A DNA stretch of 64,000 bases from Bacteroidota bacterium (lineage in GTDB: Bacteria > Bacteroidota > JABWAT01). Where the stretch lies: positions 62,001 to 126,000 of the forward strand of contig JABWAT010000010.1 in NCBI GenBank assembly GCA_013360915.1, written 5' to 3'. Both the position numbers and the translations under genes were made by a program. The notes below the pieces were generated by a model, which ran no database searches, was not told where the DNA came from, and worked only from the letters and a program-made list of their open reading frames with translations. Positions 17,754-26,277 of this stretch are shown here, one piece after another. Positions within the stretch are counted from its first letter, which is position 1; each line of letters starts with the position of its first letter.

Positions 17754-18856
17754 CTGATCAGTTACAATACCGGCACCGGGCCGGCCACACCCGGATTGTC
17801 ATCGGCAATGGCCTGAACATTCCCGGCTGGCTGCGGCAACATTTTTCAACCCGACTGGTGGCCCTGGTCGATTTCCAGTTGCAGTCCGTTCTTTCCCGCA
17901 CCCATCCGGGACTTCTCGAATCCTTTGATCTTGTGATCGAATTCCCCGACGGAGAGCAATCGAAATCGTTCCAGACCTATACCGACATCATCACCCGGCT
18001 TTCCGAAGCGGGAGCGGACCGTCAGACCGTGCTGGTTGCCATAGGTGGTGGGGTCACAGGTGACCTGACCGGATTTGTGGCGGCCACCTATCTGCGGGGA
18101 ATCCGGTACATTCAGGTCCCAACCACCCTGCTTTCTCAGATTGACAGCTCCATTGGAGGAAAAACCGGAATCAATCTGGATACCGGCAAAAACCTGGTCG
18201 GCGCTTTCTGGCAACCCGATTCCATTCTGGTGGATACACGGTTTCTGTTGTCGCTTCCCGACGCTGAAGTACTCTCTGCCCTGGGCGAAATGCTGAAGTA
18301 CAACGTTCTTTTCGATGCGGAGGGATTTAATGATTTCGGCAGCTGGATTCTGAACCATCCGCCGATGACTCTTCTTTCCACCGACTTTGACCGGCTCACG
18401 AACTGGATTTCCCGTTGTATCGGATTTAAAACATCAATTGTGGAAGAGGACGAGTTTGAATCGGGACGGCGCGCCCTTCTGAACCTGGGTCATACCCTGG
18501 GGCACGCCCTCGAAAAAGTGTACGTCTACCCGGCCCTTCGTCACGGCGATGCCGTCACCATTGGCACCGCTTTTGCCACGCTGCTCTCCCACCGGCTGGG
18601 ATATGCAAACCGGGAAACCGCCGACCGGGTGCTTCAGATTGCCAGACGGATGATCGGCTCCCTTCCCGATGACGGAAACTGGGATTCCACCCGTTTACTC
18701 GATTATATCTCACGGGATAAGAAAAAGAAGGATCAGGCCATCCGGTGGATTTTACCTGTGCGGCCCGGACATTGTGAAATTGTACCGGTAACCGACCCCA
18801 ACCTGATCGGCACCACGATGAAAGCATTCACGGATGAATGGAACCGGTCTGAATAG
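17750..18856 (+). CDS. aroB: 3-dehydroquinate synthase
   Basis: A 368-residue AroB, which converts DAHP to 3-dehydroquinate with NAD+ and a divalent metal. The NAD-binding IGGGVTGDLTGFVAATYLRG, the substrate loop QVPTTLLSQIDSSIGGKTGI, and the metal ligands in SALGEMLKY (Glu), NLGHTLGHALE (His) and RHGDAVTIG (His) are all present. Length is normal. It is translationally coupled to aroK, and its last 23 bases overlap the next gene. Confidence 0.95.
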   Translation: MTDQLQYRHRAGHTRIVIGNGLNIPGWLRQHFSTRLVALVDFQLQSVLSRTHPGLLESFDLVIEFPDGEQSKSFQTYTDIITRLSEAGADRQTVLVAIGGGVTGDLTGFVAATYLRGIRYIQVPTTLLSQIDSSIGGKTGINLDTGKNLVGAFWQPDSILVDTRFLLSLPDAEVLSALGEMLKYNVLFDAEGFNDFGSWILNHPPMTLLSTDFDRLTNWISRCIGFKTSIVEEDEFESGRRALLNLGHTLGHALEKVYVYPALRHGDAVTIGTAFATLLSHRLGYANRETADRVLQIARRMIGSLPDDGNWDSTRLLDYISRDKKKKDQAIRWILPVRPGHCEIVPVTDPNLIGTTMKAFTDEWNRSE

Positions 18857-20213
18857 TCTGATTCTGGCCGGATTCCTGATTCTGGCCGTCCTTCAACCGG
18901 CAAGCGCACAGATCAGGGCTGTGTGGGTTGCCACCGCCCACCGGATTGATTTCCCGAAAACAAACGGAGCAGCGGCTCAGCAAGCTGAATTAAAAGCCCT
19001 CATGTCCGCTGCCCACCAATCGGGCATCAACACCTTGATTTTTCAGGCACGCGGAAGAGGTGATGCCTTTTATCAATCCGAGCATGAACCCTGGTCCGAA
19101 AGCCTGACCGGAACCCTGGGTCAGTCCCCCGGCTGGGATCCGCTCCAGATGGTTCTGGCTGAAACCACCAATCATCCCATGCGGGTGATTGCCTGGTTCA
19201 ATGTATTTAAAGTGGCCGATGCCACCTCACAAACCCGTTCCGCCAGCGGACTCCGGCATCCGGCCGAAGCCAATCCGGGTTGGATATTACGAGCTGGTGG
19301 TGAGAGTTTTCTGAATCCCGGCATTCCGGCAGTGAGGGATTATCTGGCGCGTGTGGCGGCTGATCTGGTCAGGCGGTATGCCGTTGATGGAATTCAGCTC
19401 GATTTTATCCGGTATCCGACCACCCGGTTTGATGATGCCTCGACCCTGAAAAAGTACAAGGATCCCTCCCAATCCGCCGCCGATTTCAGACGGTGGGCCG
19501 TTTCAGAAACGGTTCGTCAGATCCATCAGGCTGTGAAAGCCATCCGCCCCGGCATTGAAGTCAGCGCAGCTCCCTTGGGAATCTGGAAATCCATTGACGG
19601 GGCCAGGGGACTTGAGAGTTATCACGAGGTTTTTCAGGATAGCCGCGGATGGACCGCCGCCGGCTATCTGGATGCAATTTATCCGCAGATTTACTGGCCT
19701 GCAGGAGGCATTTCCGATGGCGTGAATCCGGGTCCGGCACCCGATTTTAACCGTCTGATTGATGATTGGGTGGCCGGGTGCCGGCCGGTCCCCGTCGTTG
19801 CCGGTATCGGCATTTATAAACCACCGGTACTGGCGCAGGCCGATCGTCTTGAATCCTATTCCCTTCAGGCTGGTGCTGCCGGCGTTGCTTTCTACTCCTG
19901 GTCTCAATTCATCAACATGAAACAGCCTGCCCGGCAAGAGACAAAGCCAACCCTACCACCGGTGACCAGCAATCAGGAGCCGATGGCAGCGGTGAGTCTG
20001 CACCGGCTGAGCAAATCTCACGTTTTCCTGGTCTTCCGGGAGGGACGTGAAGAACCGGTCACCATCCGGTTCGCCGATCCCGGCGGGTCCGTTTTGGAGG
20101 AAGTGAAAACCACGGGCGAATCCAGCCGGCTGTTCACTGTACCTGCCGGCACTCAGCGGATCAGAATTTTCACAAAAAAAGAAGTATTATTAACCGAATC
20201 AGTCTGGAAATAA
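18834..20213 (+). CDS. secreted GHL10/DUF187-type glycoside-hydrolase-like protein
   Basis: A 459-residue exported protein with a signal peptide ending at PASAQ. The TIM-barrel core of the glycosyl-hydrolase-like 10 family (PF02638, as in YngK) is recognisable by IRAVWVATAHRIDFP, INTLIFQARGRGDAFY, YAVDGIQLDFIRYP, AAPLGIW and LDAIYPQIYW. Acidic residues in the DGIQLDFIRYP strand are the likely active-site candidates. Family members are thought to act on cell-wall or other glycans, but the substrate is not established. A small beta-sandwich-like C-terminal domain follows from about residue 375. The gene overlaps aroB by 23 bases and lies two bases before the heptose kinase gene. Confidence 0.82.
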   Translation: MNGTGLNSLILAGFLILAVLQPASAQIRAVWVATAHRIDFPKTNGAAAQQAELKALMSAAHQSGINTLIFQARGRGDAFYQSEHEPWSESLTGTLGQSPGWDPLQMVLAETTNHPMRVIAWFNVFKVADATSQTRSASGLRHPAEANPGWILRAGGESFLNPGIPAVRDYLARVAADLVRRYAVDGIQLDFIRYPTTRFDDASTLKKYKDPSQSAADFRRWAVSETVRQIHQAVKAIRPGIEVSAAPLGIWKSIDGARGLESYHEVFQDSRGWTAAGYLDAIYPQIYWPAGGISDGVNPGPAPDFNRLIDDWVAGCRPVPVVAGIGIYKPPVLAQADRLESYSLQAGAAGVAFYSWSQFINMKQPARQETKPTLPPVTSNQEPMAAVSLHRLSKSHVFLVFREGREEPVTIRFADPGGSVLEEVKTTGESSRLFTVPAGTQRIRIFTKKEVLLTESVWK

Positions 20214-20215
20214 GC

Positions 20216-21211
20216 ATGGTACCTTTTCAGGAAACACGATTGTTTGACTTGTTCGAGCGGATGAAAACCTGCCGCGTGGCCGTTCTGGGCGATCTGATGA
20301 TTGACCGGTATATCTGGGGAGATGTCACCCGGATCAGTCCGGAGGCCCCGGTCCCCATTGTGGAAGTCACGCAGGAAAGCGCACGGCTTGGCGGAGCCGC
20401 CAACGTTGGCAATAACATTGTCTCGCTGGGAGGCAGCTGTTTTCTGGCCGGAGTGGCCGGTGCAGATTCCAACGGCGATGCCCTCATTTCCATGACCCGT
20501 GATCTGAGAATCAATCCGGCAGGTATCGTCCGGGATCCGGACCGGATGACCACCGTCAAAACGAGGGTCATTGCACACCAGCAGCATGTGGTGCGGATCG
20601 ATCATGAACATCGTCACCCCATCGGGGAAGACGTGGCCCGGCGGCTGCTTTCCTCACTGGAGGACCTGATGCCGCAACTCGATGCCCTCATTCTGGAGGA
20701 TTATAACAAGGGAGTCATGACGGAAACCGTGATTCGGGGTGCCATCGACTCGGCCAACCGGCATGGAAAACTGATTATGGTCGATCCGAAACTTTCCAAT
20801 TTCTTTGCTTACCGTGAGGTAACGGTTTTTAAGCCAAACCTGAAGGAAACCAGTGAAGGTTTGGGTCGTAAACTGCGGACCGACGCCGATGTGGAAGAGG
20901 CCGGCCGGGAATTGCTTGCCCGGCTGAATGCCAGACATGTACTGATTACCCGGAGTGAAAAAGGCATGTCTCTGTTTTCATCGGATGGATCTGTTCAGCA
21001 CGTTCCCACACGGGCCAAACATGTGGCCGATGTGTCGGGTGCCGGTGATACAGTGATCGCCACCCTGACCATGGCCATGGCTGCCGGTGCATCGGTGGAA
21101 GAAGCAGCCACGCTTGCCAATCTGGCCGGAGGGTATGTGGTCGGCGAAGTGGGGATCGTTCCGGTCACTCCCGATGCCATTCTTGAATTTGGAAGGAAAG
21201 TACATGGTTGA
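20216..21211 (+). CDS. hldA: D-glycero-beta-D-manno-heptose-7-phosphate kinase
   Basis: A 331-residue PfkB-family kinase matching the N-terminal domain of E. coli HldE (RfaE domain I). The markers are VLGDLMIDRYIWGDVTRISPEAPVP, visible as LGDLMIDRYIWG and RISPEAPVPIVEV, then RLGGAANVG, DYNKGV and the catalytic DVSGAGDTV near the end. It phosphorylates heptose 7-phosphate at C1 on the way to ADP-heptose for LPS inner core. The adenylyltransferase is a separate gene overlapping by eight bases, so the two halves of HldE are split here, as in several other phyla. Confidence 0.93.
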   Translation: MVPFQETRLFDLFERMKTCRVAVLGDLMIDRYIWGDVTRISPEAPVPIVEVTQESARLGGAANVGNNIVSLGGSCFLAGVAGADSNGDALISMTRDLRINPAGIVRDPDRMTTVKTRVIAHQQHVVRIDHEHRHPIGEDVARRLLSSLEDLMPQLDALILEDYNKGVMTETVIRGAIDSANRHGKLIMVDPKLSNFFAYREVTVFKPNLKETSEGLGRKLRTDADVEEAGRELLARLNARHVLITRSEKGMSLFSSDGSVQHVPTRAKHVADVSGAGDTVIATLTMAMAAGASVEEAATLANLAGGYVVGEVGIVPVTPDAILEFGRKVHG

Positions 21212-21695
21212 ACCTGGCCGTATTCTGAGTCTGACCGAGTTTATTCCGATCAGAAAACAACTGAAGGCAGAAGGACGCAAACTGGTTTTCACCAACGGCG
21301 TCTTCGATATTCTCCACAAGGGACATGTTGAGTATCTGATGAAAGCCCGTAACCTCGGGGATGCAATGGTCGTGGCGGTTAATGCCGATTCATCGGTCAG
21401 GCGGATCAAGGGAGATAAGCGGCCGATCAACCCGCAGGGAGACCGGGCTTACCTGCTTGCCGGTCTCCGTTGTGTGGATTATGTGGTGTTTTTTGAAGAA
21501 GACACCCCGGCCGCCGTCATTGATGCCATCATTCCGGATTACCTTGTCAAAGGGGCTGATTGGGACATCAGCAAAGTGGTCGGGCGCGAAGTGGTCGAAG
21601 CCCATGGCGGACGGGTGCTCACCATTGAACTGACTCCGGACCGTTCCACCACCAATGTGATCGAAAAAGTGATCCGCGTTTATACCGGAGAGTAA
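21204..21695 (+). CDS. hldC: D-glycero-beta-D-manno-heptose 1-phosphate adenylyltransferase
   Basis: A 163-residue nucleotidyltransferase corresponding to HldE domain II (RfaE2). It has the HxGH nucleotide-binding motif in TNGVFDILHKGHVEYL, the sugar-phosphate region RIKGDKRPINPQGDRA, and TPDRSTTNVIEKV near the end. It transfers AMP to heptose 1-phosphate. The ATG at 21204 gives the usual family length and overlaps the kinase stop by eight bases. It is followed one base later by the GTG of tamB. Confidence 0.93.
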   Translation: MVEPGRILSLTEFIPIRKQLKAEGRKLVFTNGVFDILHKGHVEYLMKARNLGDAMVVAVNADSSVRRIKGDKRPINPQGDRAYLLAGLRCVDYVVFFEEDTPAAVIDAIIPDYLVKGADWDISKVVGREVVEAHGGRVLTIELTPDRSTTNVIEKVIRVYTGE

Positions 21696-21696
21696 T

Positions 21697-24600
21697 GTGG
21701 CCCGTCGGCTGATCCGTTTTCTGACCTACGCAGGACTGGTGAGTATTTACCTCATCCTGACCCTGCTGTTGCTCGGTCTGATGATCAGCCAGACAGATTG
21801 GTTCCGCGAAAAGGTCAGGCAACGTGTCGAACAGGCCGTTAACGAATCCATTCACGGTCGTCTCACCATCGGGGCCGTTTCGGGCAATTTTTTCTCCCGG
21901 CTTTCCATCCATGACATTTCCCTGACCGGTCCCGATTCACTCCCTGTCCTTCAGGCAAAAGAGCTCAAAATCAGATACATGCCCCTGTTTCTGGTTTTCA
22001 ACAACCTGTCTCTTTCAGAAATCAGTTTTATCGATCCCGGGTTTACCGTACTTGAAGACAGTCTGAACGGATGGAACCTGTCCAGACTGACCGATGCGAC
22101 CGCAGACGATTCCACAGACTCGGAACCCCTGGATCTGATGCAATACCGGATCCGGGTGGGTTTGCTTCGTATTCAGAACGGAACCGTGCGGTTCAGAACA
22201 GCCGATGGCGGACCGGACAGCCTGGCCCTGCTGAACCGGTTTAACTATTCCGATTTTCACTTTACGAACCTTCATTTGCGATCCTCACTGACCTTCCGTC
22301 CTGATGCGGTATCCTCCTTTAATATTCACGATTTGTCGGTCCGTGATTCTCTTTCCGGATTTACCTTGAAACAGTTCAGGCTGCTCAGCCGGTATGATCA
22401 GAAGGCGCTCACAGCTGATTCTCTGCTGGTCGAAACCGGAAATACCCGTCTGAGCGGGTCAGCCCGGTTCAGTCTGCCCGATTTTTTCCGGTTTTCACCC
22501 GGATGGAGCGACCGGATTCCCGCCACCCCGTTCGAAGCCTCCATCCGTCTCGATCCGTTTCATTTTAAAGACCTGACCACATTTCTTTCGGTTGTCGACA
22601 TGGTTCACGGACCTGTCCGGCTTGGAGCGCTGGTCCGCGGAACGCTTGATACGCTGACTGTAAAATCGGTCACTGTCGGACTCGGGGATTCCACACGGCT
22701 GGCCATAGACGGAACGATTTACCATCTCACCGACATCGACCGGATGTCATTTGATCTGAATCTGCTGCCCTCCACCGCGTATTCATCCGATCTGTCCGCT
22801 TTGCTGAAGACCCTTCCGCTCCCCGATTTCCGCAGAGCGGGATTGGTTAACCTGTCAGGAGCCTACCGTGGCAATCCTCTCAATTTCTCGGCAAGGATTT
22901 CTGTTGACAGCGAATCGGCCGGTTCAGCCACCGGATCGGTTTCGATGGATATGACTCAACCGGTTACCCGGTATCAGGGAACGGTTCAGGTCCGGTCGGT
23001 TAATCCATCCGGATGGCTTGGCGGAAATCCGGCCCTGGATGGGGACATAACAGGAGTGGCCTCCATCGGAGGAGAAGGATTTACCATTGATGATATTCAG
23101 ACGAAGGGATCGGTCCGGATTTCTGACTCACGATGGGGTAACTACCGAATTGACAGCCTGACCACCACGTTGAACGGCCGGCCGGGTGAACTGGATTATC
23201 TGATTCGTCTGGTTACCAATGCAGGGACGCTTGCAGCGGATGGTTTCCTCATTTCAGATGAGGGCATTCTGAGAAATCATGGTGAACTGTATCTGGACCA
23301 GCTGAACCTGAACATGCTGGTTCCCTCTCTGGCAGTGACCTCCATTTCGGGAGAAACCGCTGTTGACATGATGTTCTCTGACACCACCGACATCAGTGCC
23401 ACCGCCTTTTTCAGTGAATGGGTGATCGGCGGGTACGACTTTGGCACCTCCAGCCATGACATTCAGTTTTATAATATTCGTGGGGAACGTTTCGATCTGT
23501 CATTGCTGGGTTCCTGGCTGAACATTCAACTGCGGGGTTCCCAGGACATTGATTACTGGGTTCAGCATGGTCTTGCCACTCTCGAATCGATTCCCCGCTG
23601 GATGGAATCCGACTCAGTTTCTGAGTCTGAAACACCCGCACCCGGATGGCTGACTCCGGCCGATCTGAACTGGTCCTGGACCATCAAATCGGTGATTCCG
23701 GTGCTGAGTCTGGTCAAAGCCCCCATGATTGCGGTTGCAGGAAAAGGATCGGGGAAAACAACGGTACGCGGAGGTGAATCACTGGCCAGTCTCGATATAC
23801 GGCTCGATTCGCTTCAGATTGAAAACAGCCTGAAAATTAAAAATCTCGGAGTGATCGGATTGCTCGACTCCATCAACATTGTGTCGGCACTGAGGCATTC
23901 CATTGGTTCGCTCACCTTCACCGCCGACCGGATTGAATCGGTCAACCGGAACTGGGGCCAGGCCGACATTCTTCTGTGGCTGAATAACGGAACCATTTCG
24001 GTTTCTTCTGAACTGAACGATCCCACCGGATTGGTTTCTGGTTTATTTGATTTTGACCTGACATTTCAGCCAGACCTGATTCAGTTGAATCTGATCCAGT
24101 TTGTGGCCAAGCTGAAACCTGGTGACTGGGTTCTCGAAGATATCTGCCCCATCACTTTCACCGGTAAAGCACTATCCATCGACAATTTCAGGTTATCCAG
24201 TCCGTATGGTCTGGTCAGCATTTCAGGCGGACTTGATGAGGATGGAAGTGATCAATTGCGGATCGAAGGATCAGGAATCAGCCCGTCCCGTCTTGTTTCT
24301 GCATTTAGCAATGACCTGACGGTCTTTCCGGGAGGAACGGTTTCCTTTGCTGTGGATGCCATCGGGACTTTGCAGAATCCGATGGTATCTGCAACAGCCG
24401 CGTGGGACCAGATTTCCATGGGAAAAACCATCTATGGTGACCTGAGTGCATTGGCCTCGGTCGATGGTGGCTATCTCACTTACGATGCCAGGCTGACCGA
24501 TCCATCCGACCGGACGGCGTTTGTGTCCCGCGGATTTTACCCGGTTCTTCCTGCGGTTATTCCCGATGAATCGAAGCGGAATCAAATGCGCGCCGATCTG

Positions 24601-26277
24601 GAAGCCCTCGATTTTGATCTGAGTCTCTTCCAGAATCTGATTCCCGGCGTGAGCCAGCTGAAGGGGCTGCTTCGGGCCCGGCTGACGGTAGCCGGTTCAG
24701 TGGAAAAACCCAACCTTTCTGGTGAAGTAGGCTTCACGGATGGTCAGGTCCGGCTGACTTCCACCAATGTCACTTACCGGAACATCAGCGGGTCGGCTGC
24801 CATTGCCAATGACATCATACGGATCAGGTCCATCGATGCCTGGAGCGGAGAGTCGGGCCAGGCCAAGTTGTACGGTTCCTTCCGTCTGAAAAATTATCTG
24901 CCATCCAATGATTTGAATCTCACGCTGGTCCTGAATAACCTTCCGGTCCTGAACAAGACACCATCCCCATCTGAAATCTATTACGGAGCGGTGGACCTTA
25001 CCGGAACGGTGACACTGAAGGGCAGTTATGAAAAATCCGCGATCAACGGGAATGTCCGTATCCGCCGGGCCGCCCTCACGGTGGTAACCGCCACAGCCAA
25101 CCAGCGTACCGAAAACGAGGACAGTTTCATTTCGTTCGTCAATCAATCCGACCTGCGCCCGACAGGGGAGGAAGCAAACGGCACCACGGGGAAAACAGAA
25201 ACCATCCGTTTCCCGCTAAAAAAGAAGGAAAAGGGATTTGCTTCGGGGCTGAGTGCCTTTTTACAGGTGGATGCCAGCCAGAATGCCTACCTGACCATCA
25301 TTCTTAACCGGGCCACCGGTGAACAGCTTCAGACCGAGCTGAATGGAAATCTGACCATTCAGTACCAGAATGAGGACCTGACTGCCAATGGCGCACTCAA
25401 TGTTAATTCAGGATTTTACAACTTTTATACCACTCAGTTTCAGGTCGAACAGGGTGGTGCCATCTCCTGGACCGGCGATCCGGTAGCTCCCGAACTGAAT
25501 CTGGTTGCCAAAACGACCATCAGCCGTTTCATCAATACCGATCCGGCAAAACCCGTGAGCGAAAACAATGTGATCAGTCTGGGAATCAAAGGCGCTGTTC
25601 AGGAACCGGTTCTTTCCTATGACATTGTTTCCACCCGGACCACCGAGGAAAGTGAACTGACCCGTTCAACCCTCACTGATCCCGCCATGAAGGACAAGGC
25701 GCCTGCCAACATCATCAGTCTGCTGCTGATCGGTCAGTGGTTATATGATCCGTTCACCGAGGGAAGCAACCTGCAGTTTAACCTTCAGGATGATATCACC
25801 AGCACCACCCTGAATGCCGGATTCGGCGTTCTGAGCAACCACATCGGCCGTTTTCTGGGCGGTGTGGATAACAAAATCAGGTATGTGAACTTCAAGGTGG
25901 ATAATCAGGGAGGAAAGGCCGAAAACATCGGTGGAACCTTTGTATATGACATATCCGAAAACTGGTCATTCACCGGCGGTCTCAGTTACAACCTGTCGGA
26001 TGAACGCACCAATCTGACCGGTCAGACCTCGGCAAACCGGCTGGGCCTCAGCTGGCGTCTCGAGAACAAACTGACCAACAGTCTCAGCTGGGATATTTTC
26101 CAGAATTACGATCCATATACGTTCGATACCAACGAACAGATCGTCAGGGGAGTATCTTTGTTTTACCGCACCAATTTTTACCGCTGGGCCGATTTATTCC
26201 GCCGGCAAGAAGAAAGAGATCCGATCCGTGAGCGATCCGAAAGAGAAAATCAGACTGGAAATCCTCCGGTTCCTTGA
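21697..26277 (+). CDS. tamB: TamB/DUF490 family translocation and assembly protein
   Basis: A 1526-residue AsmA-like bridge protein. One N-terminal membrane helix (residues about 8-28, ISLILTLLLLGLMIS-like) is followed by an enormous repetitive beta-strand region and a C-terminal TamB domain in the last 350 residues (LNVNSGFYNFYTTQFQVEQG, NIISLLLIGQWLYDP). Such proteins form a hydrophobic groove across the periplasm and are implicated in outer-membrane protein assembly and phospholipid transport. The start is GTG at 21697, preceded by GGAGAG; the ATG two bases earlier would hit a stop after five codons. The last 50 bases overlap rnr. No TamA/BamA-like gene lies adjacent in this window. Confidence 0.88.
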   Translation: MARRLIRFLTYAGLVSIYLILTLLLLGLMISQTDWFREKVRQRVEQAVNESIHGRLTIGAVSGNFFSRLSIHDISLTGPDSLPVLQAKELKIRYMPLFLVFNNLSLSEISFIDPGFTVLEDSLNGWNLSRLTDATADDSTDSEPLDLMQYRIRVGLLRIQNGTVRFRTADGGPDSLALLNRFNYSDFHFTNLHLRSSLTFRPDAVSSFNIHDLSVRDSLSGFTLKQFRLLSRYDQKALTADSLLVETGNTRLSGSARFSLPDFFRFSPGWSDRIPATPFEASIRLDPFHFKDLTTFLSVVDMVHGPVRLGALVRGTLDTLTVKSVTVGLGDSTRLAIDGTIYHLTDIDRMSFDLNLLPSTAYSSDLSALLKTLPLPDFRRAGLVNLSGAYRGNPLNFSARISVDSESAGSATGSVSMDMTQPVTRYQGTVQVRSVNPSGWLGGNPALDGDITGVASIGGEGFTIDDIQTKGSVRISDSRWGNYRIDSLTTTLNGRPGELDYLIRLVTNAGTLAADGFLISDEGILRNHGELYLDQLNLNMLVPSLAVTSISGETAVDMMFSDTTDISATAFFSEWVIGGYDFGTSSHDIQFYNIRGERFDLSLLGSWLNIQLRGSQDIDYWVQHGLATLESIPRWMESDSVSESETPAPGWLTPADLNWSWTIKSVIPVLSLVKAPMIAVAGKGSGKTTVRGGESLASLDIRLDSLQIENSLKIKNLGVIGLLDSINIVSALRHSIGSLTFTADRIESVNRNWGQADILLWLNNGTISVSSELNDPTGLVSGLFDFDLTFQPDLIQLNLIQFVAKLKPGDWVLEDICPITFTGKALSIDNFRLSSPYGLVSISGGLDEDGSDQLRIEGSGISPSRLVSAFSNDLTVFPGGTVSFAVDAIGTLQNPMVSATAAWDQISMGKTIYGDLSALASVDGGYLTYDARLTDPSDRTAFVSRGFYPVLPAVIPDESKRNQMRADLEALDFDLSLFQNLIPGVSQLKGLLRARLTVAGSVEKPNLSGEVGFTDGQVRLTSTNVTYRNISGSAAIANDIIRIRSIDAWSGESGQAKLYGSFRLKNYLPSNDLNLTLVLNNLPVLNKTPSPSEIYYGAVDLTGTVTLKGSYEKSAINGNVRIRRAALTVVTATANQRTENEDSFISFVNQSDLRPTGEEANGTTGKTETIRFPLKKKEKGFASGLSAFLQVDASQNAYLTIILNRATGEQLQTELNGNLTIQYQNEDLTANGALNVNSGFYNFYTTQFQVEQGGAISWTGDPVAPELNLVAKTTISRFINTDPAKPVSENNVISLGIKGAVQEPVLSYDIVSTRTTEESELTRSTLTDPAMKDKAPANIISLLLIGQWLYDPFTEGSNLQFNLQDDITSTTLNAGFGVLSNHIGRFLGGVDNKIRYVNFKVDNQGGKAENIGGTFVYDISENWSFTGGLSYNLSDERTNLTGQTSANRLGLSWRLENKLTNSLSWDIFQNYDPYTFDTNEQIVRGVSLFYRTNFYRWADLFRRQEERDPIRERSERENQTGNPPVP

